From: Bacteroidales bacterium UBA1189
GTDB lineage: Bacteria > Bacteroidota > Bacteroidia > Bacteroidales > Bacteroidaceae
Direction of reading: 5' to 3'
NCBI GenBank assembly: GCA_002309805.1
Contig: DBYJ01000031.1
Location: 1 to 60,560, forward strand
DNA length: 60,560 nt
This document shows positions 46,292 to 53,376 of this stretch, one piece after another; positions within the stretch are counted from its first letter, which is position 1; each line of letters starts with the position of its first letter. The notes beneath the pieces were generated by a model that was given only the letters and a program-made list of their open reading frames with translations, was not told where the DNA came from and did no database searches. Both the position numbers and the translations under genes were made by a program.

Positions 46292-47104
46292 CTAATTCCT
46301 AATCATTCCTTTTTTACGTAGCTCCCAGAAGGCTACTGCTGAGGCTGCTGCCACGTTGAGCGAATCGACGCCATGCGCCATAGGGATGCGAGCCACATAA
46401 TCGGCACGATGGATGACGTCGTGCGGCAGGCCGTCGCCTTCCGTGCCCATGATGATGGCTAACCGCTCCTCGTTTCCAAGCGCCTTGTCATCGAGGGGTA
46501 CCGATTTGTCTGTCAGCGCCATTGCTACGGTTTTGAAACCCTTGTCGTGAAGGAGGTCAAAAAGCTCATCCGCAGAAACTACCGTCCAAGGTACCAGGAA
46601 TACCGCTCCCATGCTGACGCGTACGGCACGTCGGTTCAGCGGGTCGCAGCTGTCGGCTGTCACCAGCAACCCGTCAATACCCAGCGCCGCAGCACTACGG
46701 AAGATAGCGCCGATATTTGTCGAGTCGCACACCCCGTCGATGATGCATACGCGTTGCGCCCCTCGCAACACCTCTTCTGCCATCTTCGGAGTAGGACGCC
46801 GCATGGCGCAGAGCACCCCACGCGTCAGCGTGTAGCCTGTCAGTTGTGCCAGCAGCTCGCGCTCCCCCGTATAGACGGGGATGTCGCCACAACGAGCCAC
46901 GATGTCAGCTGCGTCGCCCGTCACATGACGTTGTTCCATCAGCAACGACACAGGCTCAAACCCTGCATCCAGCGCCACACGTATCACCTTCGGGCTCTCC
47001 ACGATGAACAGCCCCTCAGCCTCCGTGCCTTTCCGCGGGTTTGCAAGTCCTGCATAAACCCTTACGCTCGGCTCCTCAAGCGATGTCAGTTTAATAATGT
47101 TCAT
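46292..47104 (-). CDS. SpoU/TrmH-family RNA 2'-O-methyltransferase
   Basis: The product is 270 aa. The N-terminal 100 residues form the substrate-binding domain (GLFIVESPKVIRVALDAG). The SPOUT knot motifs follow: motif 1 NIGAIFRSAAALGIDG with Arg136, motif 2 IIMGTEGDGLP (217-227) and motif 3 IPMAHGVDSLNVAAASAVAF (240-259), the last giving the SAM pocket. Members methylate the 2'-hydroxyl of a nucleotide in tRNA or 23S rRNA; which RNA is the target cannot be told. It is a single-gene unit with a good promoter at 47122-47153. Confidence 0.93.
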   Translation of the reverse strand: MNIIKLTSLEEPSVRVYAGLANPRKGTEAEGLFIVESPKVIRVALDAGFEPVSLLMEQRHVTGDAADIVARCGDIPVYTGERELLAQLTGYTLTRGVLCAMRRPTPKMAEEVLRGAQRVCIIDGVCDSTNIGAIFRSAAALGIDGLLVTADSCDPLNRRAVRVSMGAVFLVPWTVVSADELFDLLHDKGFKTVAMALTDKSVPLDDKALGNEERLAIIMGTEGDGLPHDVIHRADYVARIPMAHGVDSLNVAAASAVAFWELRKKGMIRN

Positions 47105-47121
47105 TTTCTCAAATAGGCTGC

Positions 47122-47153
47122 AAAGGTAGCAAAAGCCGATGGAAAAAGCAAAT
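47122..47153 (-). promoter_or_regulatory. Promoter of the RNA methyltransferase gene
   Basis: On the minus strand TTTG (47150-47153) and TACCTTTG (47122-47129) are 20 nt apart, the standard spacing, 17 nt before the start codon. Confidence 0.75.
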
Positions 47154-47194
47154 ATATTTTGTGATTATCCGAGGGCGTGGATGAAAAGTAGAAT

Positions 47195-47286
47195 AGGCGA
47201 ATGGAAAAATAACGCAGGCAAATAAATTCTCAGAGCAGGCGAATAAATTTTTAACGCAGGGGAATAATTTGCCAGCACAGGCAACT
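47195..47286. repeat. Direct-repeat array D, 21-bp period, five units
   Basis: The 8-base core AGGCRAAT (with variants AGGGGAAT and AGGCAACT) starts at 47195, 47216, 47237, 47258 and 47279, exactly 21 bp apart each time. Bases around the core (GCAGG, AATAAATT) are partly conserved too. Units are not palindromic by themselves, though unit 2 GGCAAAT is mirrored by ATTTGCC near 47272. The array sits between two divergent promoters (47153 and 47325) and so is outside both transcripts. Confidence 0.88.
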
Positions 47287-47324
47287 GTTGGGAGGGGGAA
47301 AAGGAAACTTTTTGGAGGTTTTGT

Positions 47325-47356
47325 TTTGTTTTGTCTGGATTTTTTTCGTATCTTCG
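47325..47356 (+). promoter_or_regulatory. Promoter of the GH2 beta-glucuronidase-like gene
   Basis: TTTG at 47325-47328 and TATCTTCG at 47349-47356 are 20 nt apart. The -7 box has one mismatch. A leader of about 65 nt made of GATTGAA-like words follows. Confidence 0.6.
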
Positions 47357-47426
47357 CAGCCGGTATAGATTATAGATTGAAGATTGAGAATTGAAGATTG
47401 AAGATTGAACTAAAATTAGAAATAAA

Positions 47427-49277
47427 ATGAACAGAATGCGTTTTTTCCTTTTTCCCGTCGCCCTTATTATGGCGCTGACGGGTGTGCGAGCTGAGGGGCT
47501 TCCCCTTGTGGGCAACATCGGCGGACGTGACGTCACGTCGCTGAATGGCGACTGGAACTACATCATCGATGTGCAGGAGGAGGGGTACTACGACTATCGT
47601 ATGAACGTCACCCGCTGGGGCTTTTTCCAGAATGCCAAGCCGCGGAGGCCCGAGGAACTCATTGAGTATGACTTCGATAAGGCTGCCACTATGAAGATTC
47701 CAGGCGACTGGAACACGCAGGACGAGCGTCTCTTCTTCTACGAGGGAACGGTATGGTTCAAGCGCTCCTTCAACTGGACGAAAGCCGAGGGCCGTCGCAC
47801 GTTGCTCTACTTCGGCGCCATCAACTACGAGGCACACGTCTATGTGAACGGAACGAAGGTGGGGAGCCACGTGGGAGGCTTCACACCCTTTAACTTCGAC
47901 ATCACCAATCAGCTGCGCGAAGGCGATAACTTCGTCATTGTCAAGGTGGATAACAAGCGTCATGCTGAGGATGTGCCCACGCAGATTTTCGACTGGTGGA
48001 ACTATGGCGGCATCACGCGCGACGTACTCTTGGTGAGTGTGCCCGAAACGTATATTGAGAACTACACGCTGGCCCTTGATCCTCATGCACTTGATGCCCA
48101 GACGGGCAAGAAGGCGAAGAAGGGCGCGTTGCCCATCAACTTCTCGCTACGGCTGAATCGTCCTGAGGCAGGGCAGACGGTAACCCTCGCAATCCCTGAG
48201 CTGAAGCTGAAGCAGACGCTTACTACCGACGAGGAGGGCTGCATTGCCGCAACGCTGAAGGCCAAGCCTCAGCTTTGGACGCCTGAGAATCCTAAATTAT
48301 ATAAGGTAGAGCTGACGTTGGTAGGGGAGACGCTGGCAGACGAAATCGGCTTTCGCACCATCACCACGCGTGGCAAGCAAATCCTGCTGAACGGCGAGCC
48401 CATCTTCCTGCGCGGCATCAGCATCCACGACGAGAAGCCCAACGGGGGAGGACGCACAAATTCCGTCGAGGATTCCCACACGTTGCTCACGTGGGCAAAG
48501 GAGCTGGGTTGCAACTTCGTCCGTCTGGCTCATTATCCGCATAACGAGAATACCATTCGTGAGGCTGAGCGCATGGGCATCCTCGTCTGGTCGGAGATTC
48601 CCGTTTATTGGACGATTGCCTGGACGAATCCTGCGACGTTTGACAACGCGCGCCAGCAGCTGACGGATATGATAAGCCGAGACCAGAACCGCGCCAACGT
48701 CATTATCTGGAGTATCGCCAACGAGACGCCTCACGGCGCCGACCGAGAGAACTTCCTTAGTCGTCTTGCCACTCATGCCCGCGAGCTTGACAACACGCGC
48801 CTCATCAGTATGGCTATGGAAGTGACGTCAGCTTCGAACTATCACAACCGCCTTAACGACAACATGAACAAGTACGTGGACGTCATCAGCTTCAATCAGT
48901 ATATCGGCTGGTATCGCGACGTGAACGATGCCCCAAAGATGACGTGGGAGGTGCCTTACGAGAAGCCCGTCATCGTAAGCGAGTTCGGCGGGGGAGCCAA
49001 GTATGGCTATCGAGGCCCGAAGAACCAGCGCTGGACGGAGGAGTTCCAGGAGAATCTTTACCGCGAGAACGTCGCCATGCTGGAGAAGATTGACGGGCTT
49101 TCGGGCACTACGCCTTGGATTCTGAAAGATTTCCGTTCGCCTCGCCGTGTGCTCGACGGCATTCAGGATTACTACAACCGCAAGGGCCTCTACTCCGACA
49201 AGGGCGAGCGCAAGCTGGCCTTCTACGTGATGAATGAGTGGTACGAGAAGATTAAGAATGAGTGGAATAAGAAGTGA
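47427..49277 (+). CDS. GH2 family beta-glucuronidase-like enzyme
   Basis: The product is 616 aa with a signal peptide (MNRMRFFLFPVALIMALTGV, cut near RAEG) and no lipobox. The sugar-binding domain (40-205) has GTVWFKRSFNW and AHVYVNGTKVGSHVGGFTPF. In the barrel, Glu433 in IIWSIANETPHG is the acid/base and Glu519 in VIVSEFGGG the nucleophile. Asn584-Arg-Lys586 in YYNRKGLYS is the N-x-K motif that marks uronate-binding beta-glucuronidases, and the length fits that group. A second Bacteroidales feature is the compact loop near the active site. Expected action is release of glucuronic or related uronic acid from glycans in the periplasm. The HD hydrolase gene overlaps its last 20 bases. Confidence 0.85.
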   Translation: MNRMRFFLFPVALIMALTGVRAEGLPLVGNIGGRDVTSLNGDWNYIIDVQEEGYYDYRMNVTRWGFFQNAKPRRPEELIEYDFDKAATMKIPGDWNTQDERLFFYEGTVWFKRSFNWTKAEGRRTLLYFGAINYEAHVYVNGTKVGSHVGGFTPFNFDITNQLREGDNFVIVKVDNKRHAEDVPTQIFDWWNYGGITRDVLLVSVPETYIENYTLALDPHALDAQTGKKAKKGALPINFSLRLNRPEAGQTVTLAIPELKLKQTLTTDEEGCIAATLKAKPQLWTPENPKLYKVELTLVGETLADEIGFRTITTRGKQILLNGEPIFLRGISIHDEKPNGGGRTNSVEDSHTLLTWAKELGCNFVRLAHYPHNENTIREAERMGILVWSEIPVYWTIAWTNPATFDNARQQLTDMISRDQNRANVIIWSIANETPHGADRENFLSRLATHARELDNTRLISMAMEVTSASNYHNRLNDNMNKYVDVISFNQYIGWYRDVNDAPKMTWEVPYEKPVIVSEFGGGAKYGYRGPKNQRWTEEFQENLYRENVAMLEKIDGLSGTTPWILKDFRSPRRVLDGIQDYYNRKGLYSDKGERKLAFYVMNEWYEKIKNEWNKK

Positions 49278-49884
49278 GTTGAGGGAGTACGTTGAGGCGG
49301 AGATAATTCCCCGCTATCGCGACTTTGACAAGGCGCATCAGGAAGACCACGTCCGTATGGTTATCCGTCAGGCGTTGGAATTGGGCGAGCGGTTGGGAGC
49401 GGATATTGAGATGCTCTATACCGCTGCTGCCTACCACGATACGGGTTTGGTGGAGGGGCGCGAAAGGCATCATCTGGTGTCGGGCAGCATCATTCGCGCT
49501 GACAAGCAGCTGAGAGAATGGTTTGCTGAGGAGGAAATAGAACAGATAGCTGAGGCTGCTGAAGACCATCGCGCTTCGTCTGACCATGAGCCCCGCAGCC
49601 TCTATGGGCGTATTATTGCTGAGGCAGACCGTTTTATTGATGCTGACACCATCGTCCGTCGTACCGTGCAATACAGTCTCACCCACTATCCAGAGCTGAA
49701 TCACGAGGGGCATGTGGAGCGTTGTGTCAGCCATCTGAGGGAGAAGTATGGCGACGGGGGCTACCTGAAACTGTGGATTCCTGATTCGCCTAACGCCCAA
49801 CGTTTGGAAAAACTGCGCGTCATCATCCGCGACGAATCCCGCTTGCGCGAAGTTGTCGAAAGCATCTTAATAGAGGAGGCTTAG
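49258..49884 (+). CDS. HD-domain phosphohydrolase
   Basis: The product is 208 aa from ATG 49258, overlapping the GH2 gene by 20 bp in another frame. ATG 49234 is also in frame and would add eight residues. Metal ligands of the HD superfamily are visible: His31 (QEDHVRMV), His60-Asp61 (AAAYHDTG) and His104 (AEDHRASS), with Asp131-like residues in AEADRFIDAD. The family hydrolyses nucleotides or other phosphate esters; substrate unknown. The overlap implies coupled translation with the glycosidase but no obvious shared pathway. Confidence 0.85.
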   Translation: MSGIRSELREYVEAEIIPRYRDFDKAHQEDHVRMVIRQALELGERLGADIEMLYTAAAYHDTGLVEGRERHHLVSGSIIRADKQLREWFAEEEIEQIAEAAEDHRASSDHEPRSLYGRIIAEADRFIDADTIVRRTVQYSLTHYPELNHEGHVERCVSHLREKYGDGGYLKLWIPDSPNAQRLEKLRVIIRDESRLREVVESILIEEA

Positions 49885-49933
49885 AGTAAAAAATGTTTGA
49901 TATGCAGAGGATGCCGTATACAAAACTATTTTT

Positions 49934-49970
49934 CTTAACTCTTAACTCTTAATTCTTAACTCTTAACTCC
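49934..49970. repeat. (TTAACTC)n-type heptamer tract at a gene end
   Basis: Five heptamers (TTAACTC, with one TTAATTC) run in tandem and provide the last codons and stop of the minus-strand gene at 49949. The same word occurs at 3846-3859 and near 39143-39160, again at gene ends. Confidence 0.85.
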
Positions 49971-50548
49971 AATAGTAGCGCTCGGTAGCATTCCGCTTTC
50001 TTCTCCAATGCAAGCGGATAGGCACGCGAAGTGGAGGGCATCCGATACCAGCGCAGACGGCGTCTGAAGGCTTCTGTCTCGCTGAATGTTCCTATCTTGG
50101 GGGTATGGAGGGCAGCATTACTACAGGCATCCGATAAGAATTGGAATAAAGTTTCCGAGGCCTTGCCTCCTGTTGTCACTAACGTATGGCATTCAGGAAT
50201 CTGAGCCAGAAGGGAACCGATGTCCGTAGGTTCAACAATCTGAAGGAATTCGTCGCTGGCATTCCCTTTCAGTCGGCAAACTTTGCGAGCCGTATCAAAG
50301 AAAGCCATTCCTTTCTCTCTTGCAAACGCCTCGATAGCTGCCTGATCGAAAACTTTTCCTGATTGGAAATGGGCTTTGTCGCCAAAGCAGAGAAGTCCCC
50401 ATATTCGCCAGAAGTCGTTGATAAAGTTAGGATAAAAGAACTCCATCGACCATTTCTCTCTTGGCGGCGGAAAGCTGCCCAAGAACAACACTCTTGCTCC
50501 CGAAGGCAGAAATGGCTGCAACGGATGTTCCTCATACTCCAAACTCAT
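49949..50548 (-). CDS. Uracil-DNA glycosylase family protein (MUG-like)
   Basis: The product is 199 aa. VLFLGSFPPPREKW (20-33) is the catalytic water-activating loop of the UDG superfamily, FFYPNFINDFWRIWG is the following conserved helix, and MPSTSRAYPLALEKK near the C-terminus holds the minor-groove loop. This group of Bacteroidales proteins is usually annotated as uracil- or G/U mismatch-specific DNA glycosylase; exact base preference cannot be told. It follows the cytochrome assembly gene after 53 bp of TTCCTAATTTC-type spacer. Its C-terminal ELRVKN is coded by the heptamer tract. Confidence 0.82.
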   Translation of the reverse strand: MSLEYEEHPLQPFLPSGARVLFLGSFPPPREKWSMEFFYPNFINDFWRIWGLLCFGDKAHFQSGKVFDQAAIEAFAREKGMAFFDTARKVCRLKGNASDEFLQIVEPTDIGSLLAQIPECHTLVTTGGKASETLFQFLSDACSNAALHTPKIGTFSETEAFRRRLRWYRMPSTSRAYPLALEKKAECYRALLLELRVKN

Positions 50549-50601
50549 AAGCCTTTCTACGCAGCGGAATGATTCCTAATTTCTTATTCCTAATTTCTAA
50601 A

Positions 50602-51843
50602 TTAATAAAGGTGTATGCTGTCGGCGCGGGCGGAGGGGAGGAGGTTGATGCCTTGCCAGCACATCAGCAAGCAGAGGAAGGCGAAGATGCAGAGCCAGAG
50701 AGCGGTGCGTTGGGCTTCGGGGTTTTTCTCACGGATATGGAGGAAAAGCAGGTAGGCTAACCAAGTGATGCCTGCCCATGTCTCTTTTGGATCCCACGAC
50801 CAATAGCCTCCCCATGCTCGCTCAGCCCAAAGGGCGCCGAAGAGCATGCCGATAGTGATGAAGGCAAAGGCCGCACGGGCAAAGGCGTCGCAAGAGTTGA
50901 GACTTTCGGCTGTGCGGCGGCGTCCGCGGATAAGCTGCCACACGGCAAGCACGGCCGAAACCGCTGCCATAGCATAGGCAAGGATATAGACCAGCACATG
51001 CGGCGCAAACCACGGACTCTGCAACGCAGGGACAGGCATCTTGCTCACAATCTGCGGAGAGAATTGGATGAAAAGAAAGAATATCAGCGCAAACATCGCG
51101 CAGCCCCAGATAATCCAACGATAGTTACGTTTAGACGTTTTTTTGTTTTCGGTTTGTGGCTCATCCGCAGTCTGAGACGCAACATGTCGCGTCTCTACTT
51201 GTTGACTTGTTGACTTGTTGACTTGTTGACTTGTCACAAGCAGCAGTACGGAAGCTGCAATCATCAGCAGGATGCCAACGAGCATCACCCCTTGTAGCGG
51301 CTCACGTACCATGCCGAGGACGCTGTAGGCGCTGTCGGCTCCGGCATCGCTATCGTAGTCGTACTGGTAGATTTTCCAGCCGCCCGCGCTGAGGGGGTGG
51401 TTGACTTCGATGATGCCGCTGGTTTCCTTTCCGTCAATTGTGCGGACAACGAGGTCGGAGGCAAAGCGCTTGGGACGACCGTTGGGGTAGGTGTCCATGA
51501 TGAAATCGTTGAGCGTGACGCTGAGATTGTGAAACGTCACGGTAGTACCCTCATAGACTTTCAGCTCTTCCTCTTCGCGCAACTGGCTGCCGACGGCTCC
51601 TCCTGCAAGGGCAATGACAAGTCCCATTTGCATGACGGCCATTGGCAGTCGGTTGAGTTTATAAGGACGCAGGCGGCGGATGGAGTCGATGACGAGAGCG
51701 ATGCACATTAGGGCATAGATGATACGGAACGTCCACGACTGCACACCACTACGAGAGATAAGCCCTACCAGTATGGTTATGAATAGCCCCGCGCCTAGCG
51801 TTAGGTAGAGGAAAAGGGATTGTCTACGTTGATTTGTATTCAT
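50602..51843 (-). CDS. Cytochrome c assembly protein, ResB-like plus CcsA-like fusion
   Basis: The product is 413 aa from ATG 51843; the frame is open to 51900, but the -7 box at 51870-51877 rules that out. The N-terminal third has membrane segments (11-29, 40-53, 68-83) and an extracytoplasmic part (90-180) like a shortened ResB. The C-terminal half is CcsA-like, with membrane segments and the haem-handling WWD motif WGGYWSWDPKETW (344-356), plus His282 and His369 as possible haem ligands. Fusion proteins of this type deliver haem to apocytochromes at the outer face of the inner membrane. Residues 204-216 (TSQQVNKSTSQQV), in the linker, come from a GTTGACTT repeat. Confidence 0.87.
   Translation of the reverse strand: MNTNQRRQSLFLYLTLGAGLFITILVGLISRSGVQSWTFRIIYALMCIALVIDSIRRLRPYKLNRLPMAVMQMGLVIALAGGAVGSQLREEEELKVYEGTTVTFHNLSVTLNDFIMDTYPNGRPKRFASDLVVRTIDGKETSGIIEVNHPLSAGGWKIYQYDYDSDAGADSAYSVLGMVREPLQGVMLVGILLMIAASVLLLVTSQQVNKSTSQQVETRHVASQTADEPQTENKKTSKRNYRWIIWGCAMFALIFFLFIQFSPQIVSKMPVPALQSPWFAPHVLVYILAYAMAAVSAVLAVWQLIRGRRRTAESLNSCDAFARAAFAFITIGMLFGALWAERAWGGYWSWDPKETWAGITWLAYLLFLHIREKNPEAQRTALWLCIFAFLCLLMCWQGINLLPSARADSIHLY
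51198..51237. repeat. (GTTGACTT)n octamer tract inside a gene linker
   Basis: Four tandem GTTGACTT copies lie in frame in the linker between the ResB-like and CcsA-like parts. Related words occur at 45139-45180, in a linker of the sensor kinase, and at 55738-55812, at the start of the M16 gene. Confidence 0.8.
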
Positions 51844-51869
51844 TTTTTTAGTGAATGATTTTGAGGGCG

Positions 51870-51877
51870 CAAAGATA
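51870..51877 (-). promoter_or_regulatory. -7 box of the cytochrome assembly gene
   Basis: The minus strand reads TATCTTTG, 26 nt before ATG 51843. Transcription starting near 51863 decides the start codon. Confidence 0.7.
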
Positions 51878-51931
51878 GCAGGATTATATGACTCCCGCAA
51901 TCCCTAAAAATAGGTATTTTAAATCTTTCAA

Positions 51932-53182
51932 CTAAAAATTATACATCATCAAGGCGCAAACGCGCTCGTTGGCTACGGTGTGGAGGTTGTTGACGGTGCC
52001 GTTGAGCTGCATGTCGCCGTAACAAGCGGCAGTATGCTCCAGTTCGAGGCCGAGCATGAGGTTTTTCACACGGTAGGTAGCCATGGGACTTAAGCGATAT
52101 ACCTCACCGAGGCTGGAGGAAACACCAGCATGGTTGCCCCAGATACGAACGCTCGAAGGAACGATTGTGGGGCGATCACCCTCCTTCAGCCAGGGGCGGA
52201 CACCGAGATTCTTCAACCATCCAGCCATGAGCCCAATTCGGAAGGAGTTCTTTGCGGGGACGTTATACATGATGGTCGTCCATGCGGCAGCGGCGGTGAG
52301 GGGGAGTAGCGTGTGGCTGTCGGCAGAGTCCATGCCAAAGCCCGAGGGCAGCAACATGTGGGAGAGGTTTTCGCCACAGACACCTTTTGCCTTTATGTCC
52401 ACTCGTCCGATGCGCTGCGAAGTGCTGAGCATGGCGGCATAAGAGGTAATACGGCTGTCGCCAATCTTAATGGACGAGACATCGAAACCGAGGGCGGTGG
52501 GAGCACTTTTTCCGCCAAGTGTCATTCCTACATAGACTTCAGGCCACAGCCCGCGGCGGGAATAGGTATATGACGGGGCGCCGTTCATCCCAACCGAGGC
52601 ATATTGGAATTGATAGATTGCAGCCGTGGTGAACATGATGGAGGCGTCTGCCCAATAGTCGTAGCGAATCATCGGTGAGCGGTTGAAGGGGTTGAAGGGA
52701 CTTCCGGTGGCAAGGCTGAAGACATCGGGCTTGAGGTCACCTGACATGGGGTGCCACGTCTGGCCGACGAGAAGTTGTGAATGGTAGCTATCCTGCCACT
52801 CCAATGCCGTGTATGCCTGACGGATGCGGAGCAGGGTACCCGTGGCGCTGTAGCCGCCGAAGTCCGTTTCGATTTTGCCTGTTGTATTGGCACCGAAAAC
52901 CTCGGGACCCGTGAGGTCAACGCCAATACGGGTGGTCATGGCAAGGAACTTCACCGAGGGGTCGGCATTCGTGTCGTGTCCTGCGGCATCGTAGCTGGCG
53001 TCGAGCGGGAGGATATTGAAAAGGTCCTCAGCCACCATCAGGCTACGGCGTGAGTCGTAGCAGAAGAAGTTGTTGACGAAACCATAGAGTTTGGCATTCA
53101 CGCCCCAAAGGGCAAACTGTGCCTGAGCAGCTGTTGACAGCATGAGCAATAGGCAGAGTAGGGAAGTGTTCTTTAATTTCAT
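51932..53182 (-). CDS. Porin-like outer-membrane beta-barrel protein
   Basis: The product is 416 aa with a signal peptide of about 21 residues (LLLMLSTAAQAQF). The rest alternates polar and hydrophobic residues in strands separated by turns: KLYGFVNNFFCYDSR at the start, IRQAYTALEW, LLVGQTWHPM, MIRYDYW, and a terminal VCALMMYNF with the C-terminal Phe of barrel proteins. The N-terminal layout (small barrel strand, YDSR, then a long loop) is like DcaP/porin-type proteins of Bacteroidetes, generally annotated as hypothetical. The substrate is unknown. It has a full promoter and is a single-gene unit. Confidence 0.72.
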   Translation of the reverse strand: MKLKNTSLLCLLLMLSTAAQAQFALWGVNAKLYGFVNNFFCYDSRRSLMVAEDLFNILPLDASYDAAGHDTNADPSVKFLAMTTRIGVDLTGPEVFGANTTGKIETDFGGYSATGTLLRIRQAYTALEWQDSYHSQLLVGQTWHPMSGDLKPDVFSLATGSPFNPFNRSPMIRYDYWADASIMFTTAAIYQFQYASVGMNGAPSYTYSRRGLWPEVYVGMTLGGKSAPTALGFDVSSIKIGDSRITSYAAMLSTSQRIGRVDIKAKGVCGENLSHMLLPSGFGMDSADSHTLLPLTAAAAWTTIMYNVPAKNSFRIGLMAGWLKNLGVRPWLKEGDRPTIVPSSVRIWGNHAGVSSSLGEVYRLSPMATYRVKNLMLGLELEHTAACYGDMQLNGTVNNLHTVANERVCALMMYNF

Positions 53183-53207
53183 TTCTATTTTACCTAAAAA
53201 GACGCGG

Positions 53208-53239
53208 CAAAAGTACTATTTTGTGAGCAAATGACCAAA
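53208..53239 (-). promoter_or_regulatory. Promoter of the porin-like gene
   Basis: Minus strand TTTG (53236-53239) and TACTTTTG (53208-53215) are 20 nt apart, 25 nt before the start codon. Confidence 0.75.
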
Positions 53240-53318
53240 TAAAACGATATTTTTCATTCTCCGTGCAGCGAAAATACCCATAGCGAATACGCTATTCAGC
53301 GTTAAAAATGTGAATTGT

Positions 53319-53350
53319 TTTGCTTTTATACTCAGATTATATTAATTTTG
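53319..53350 (+). promoter_or_regulatory. Promoter of the PBP1A gene
   Basis: TTTG at 53319-53322 and TAATTTTG at 53343-53350 are 20 nt apart. Its position rules out the in-frame ATG at 53320 and supports ATG 53377. Confidence 0.78.
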
Positions 53351-53376
53351 CCAGCCAAAATCTCATTATTGCAATT

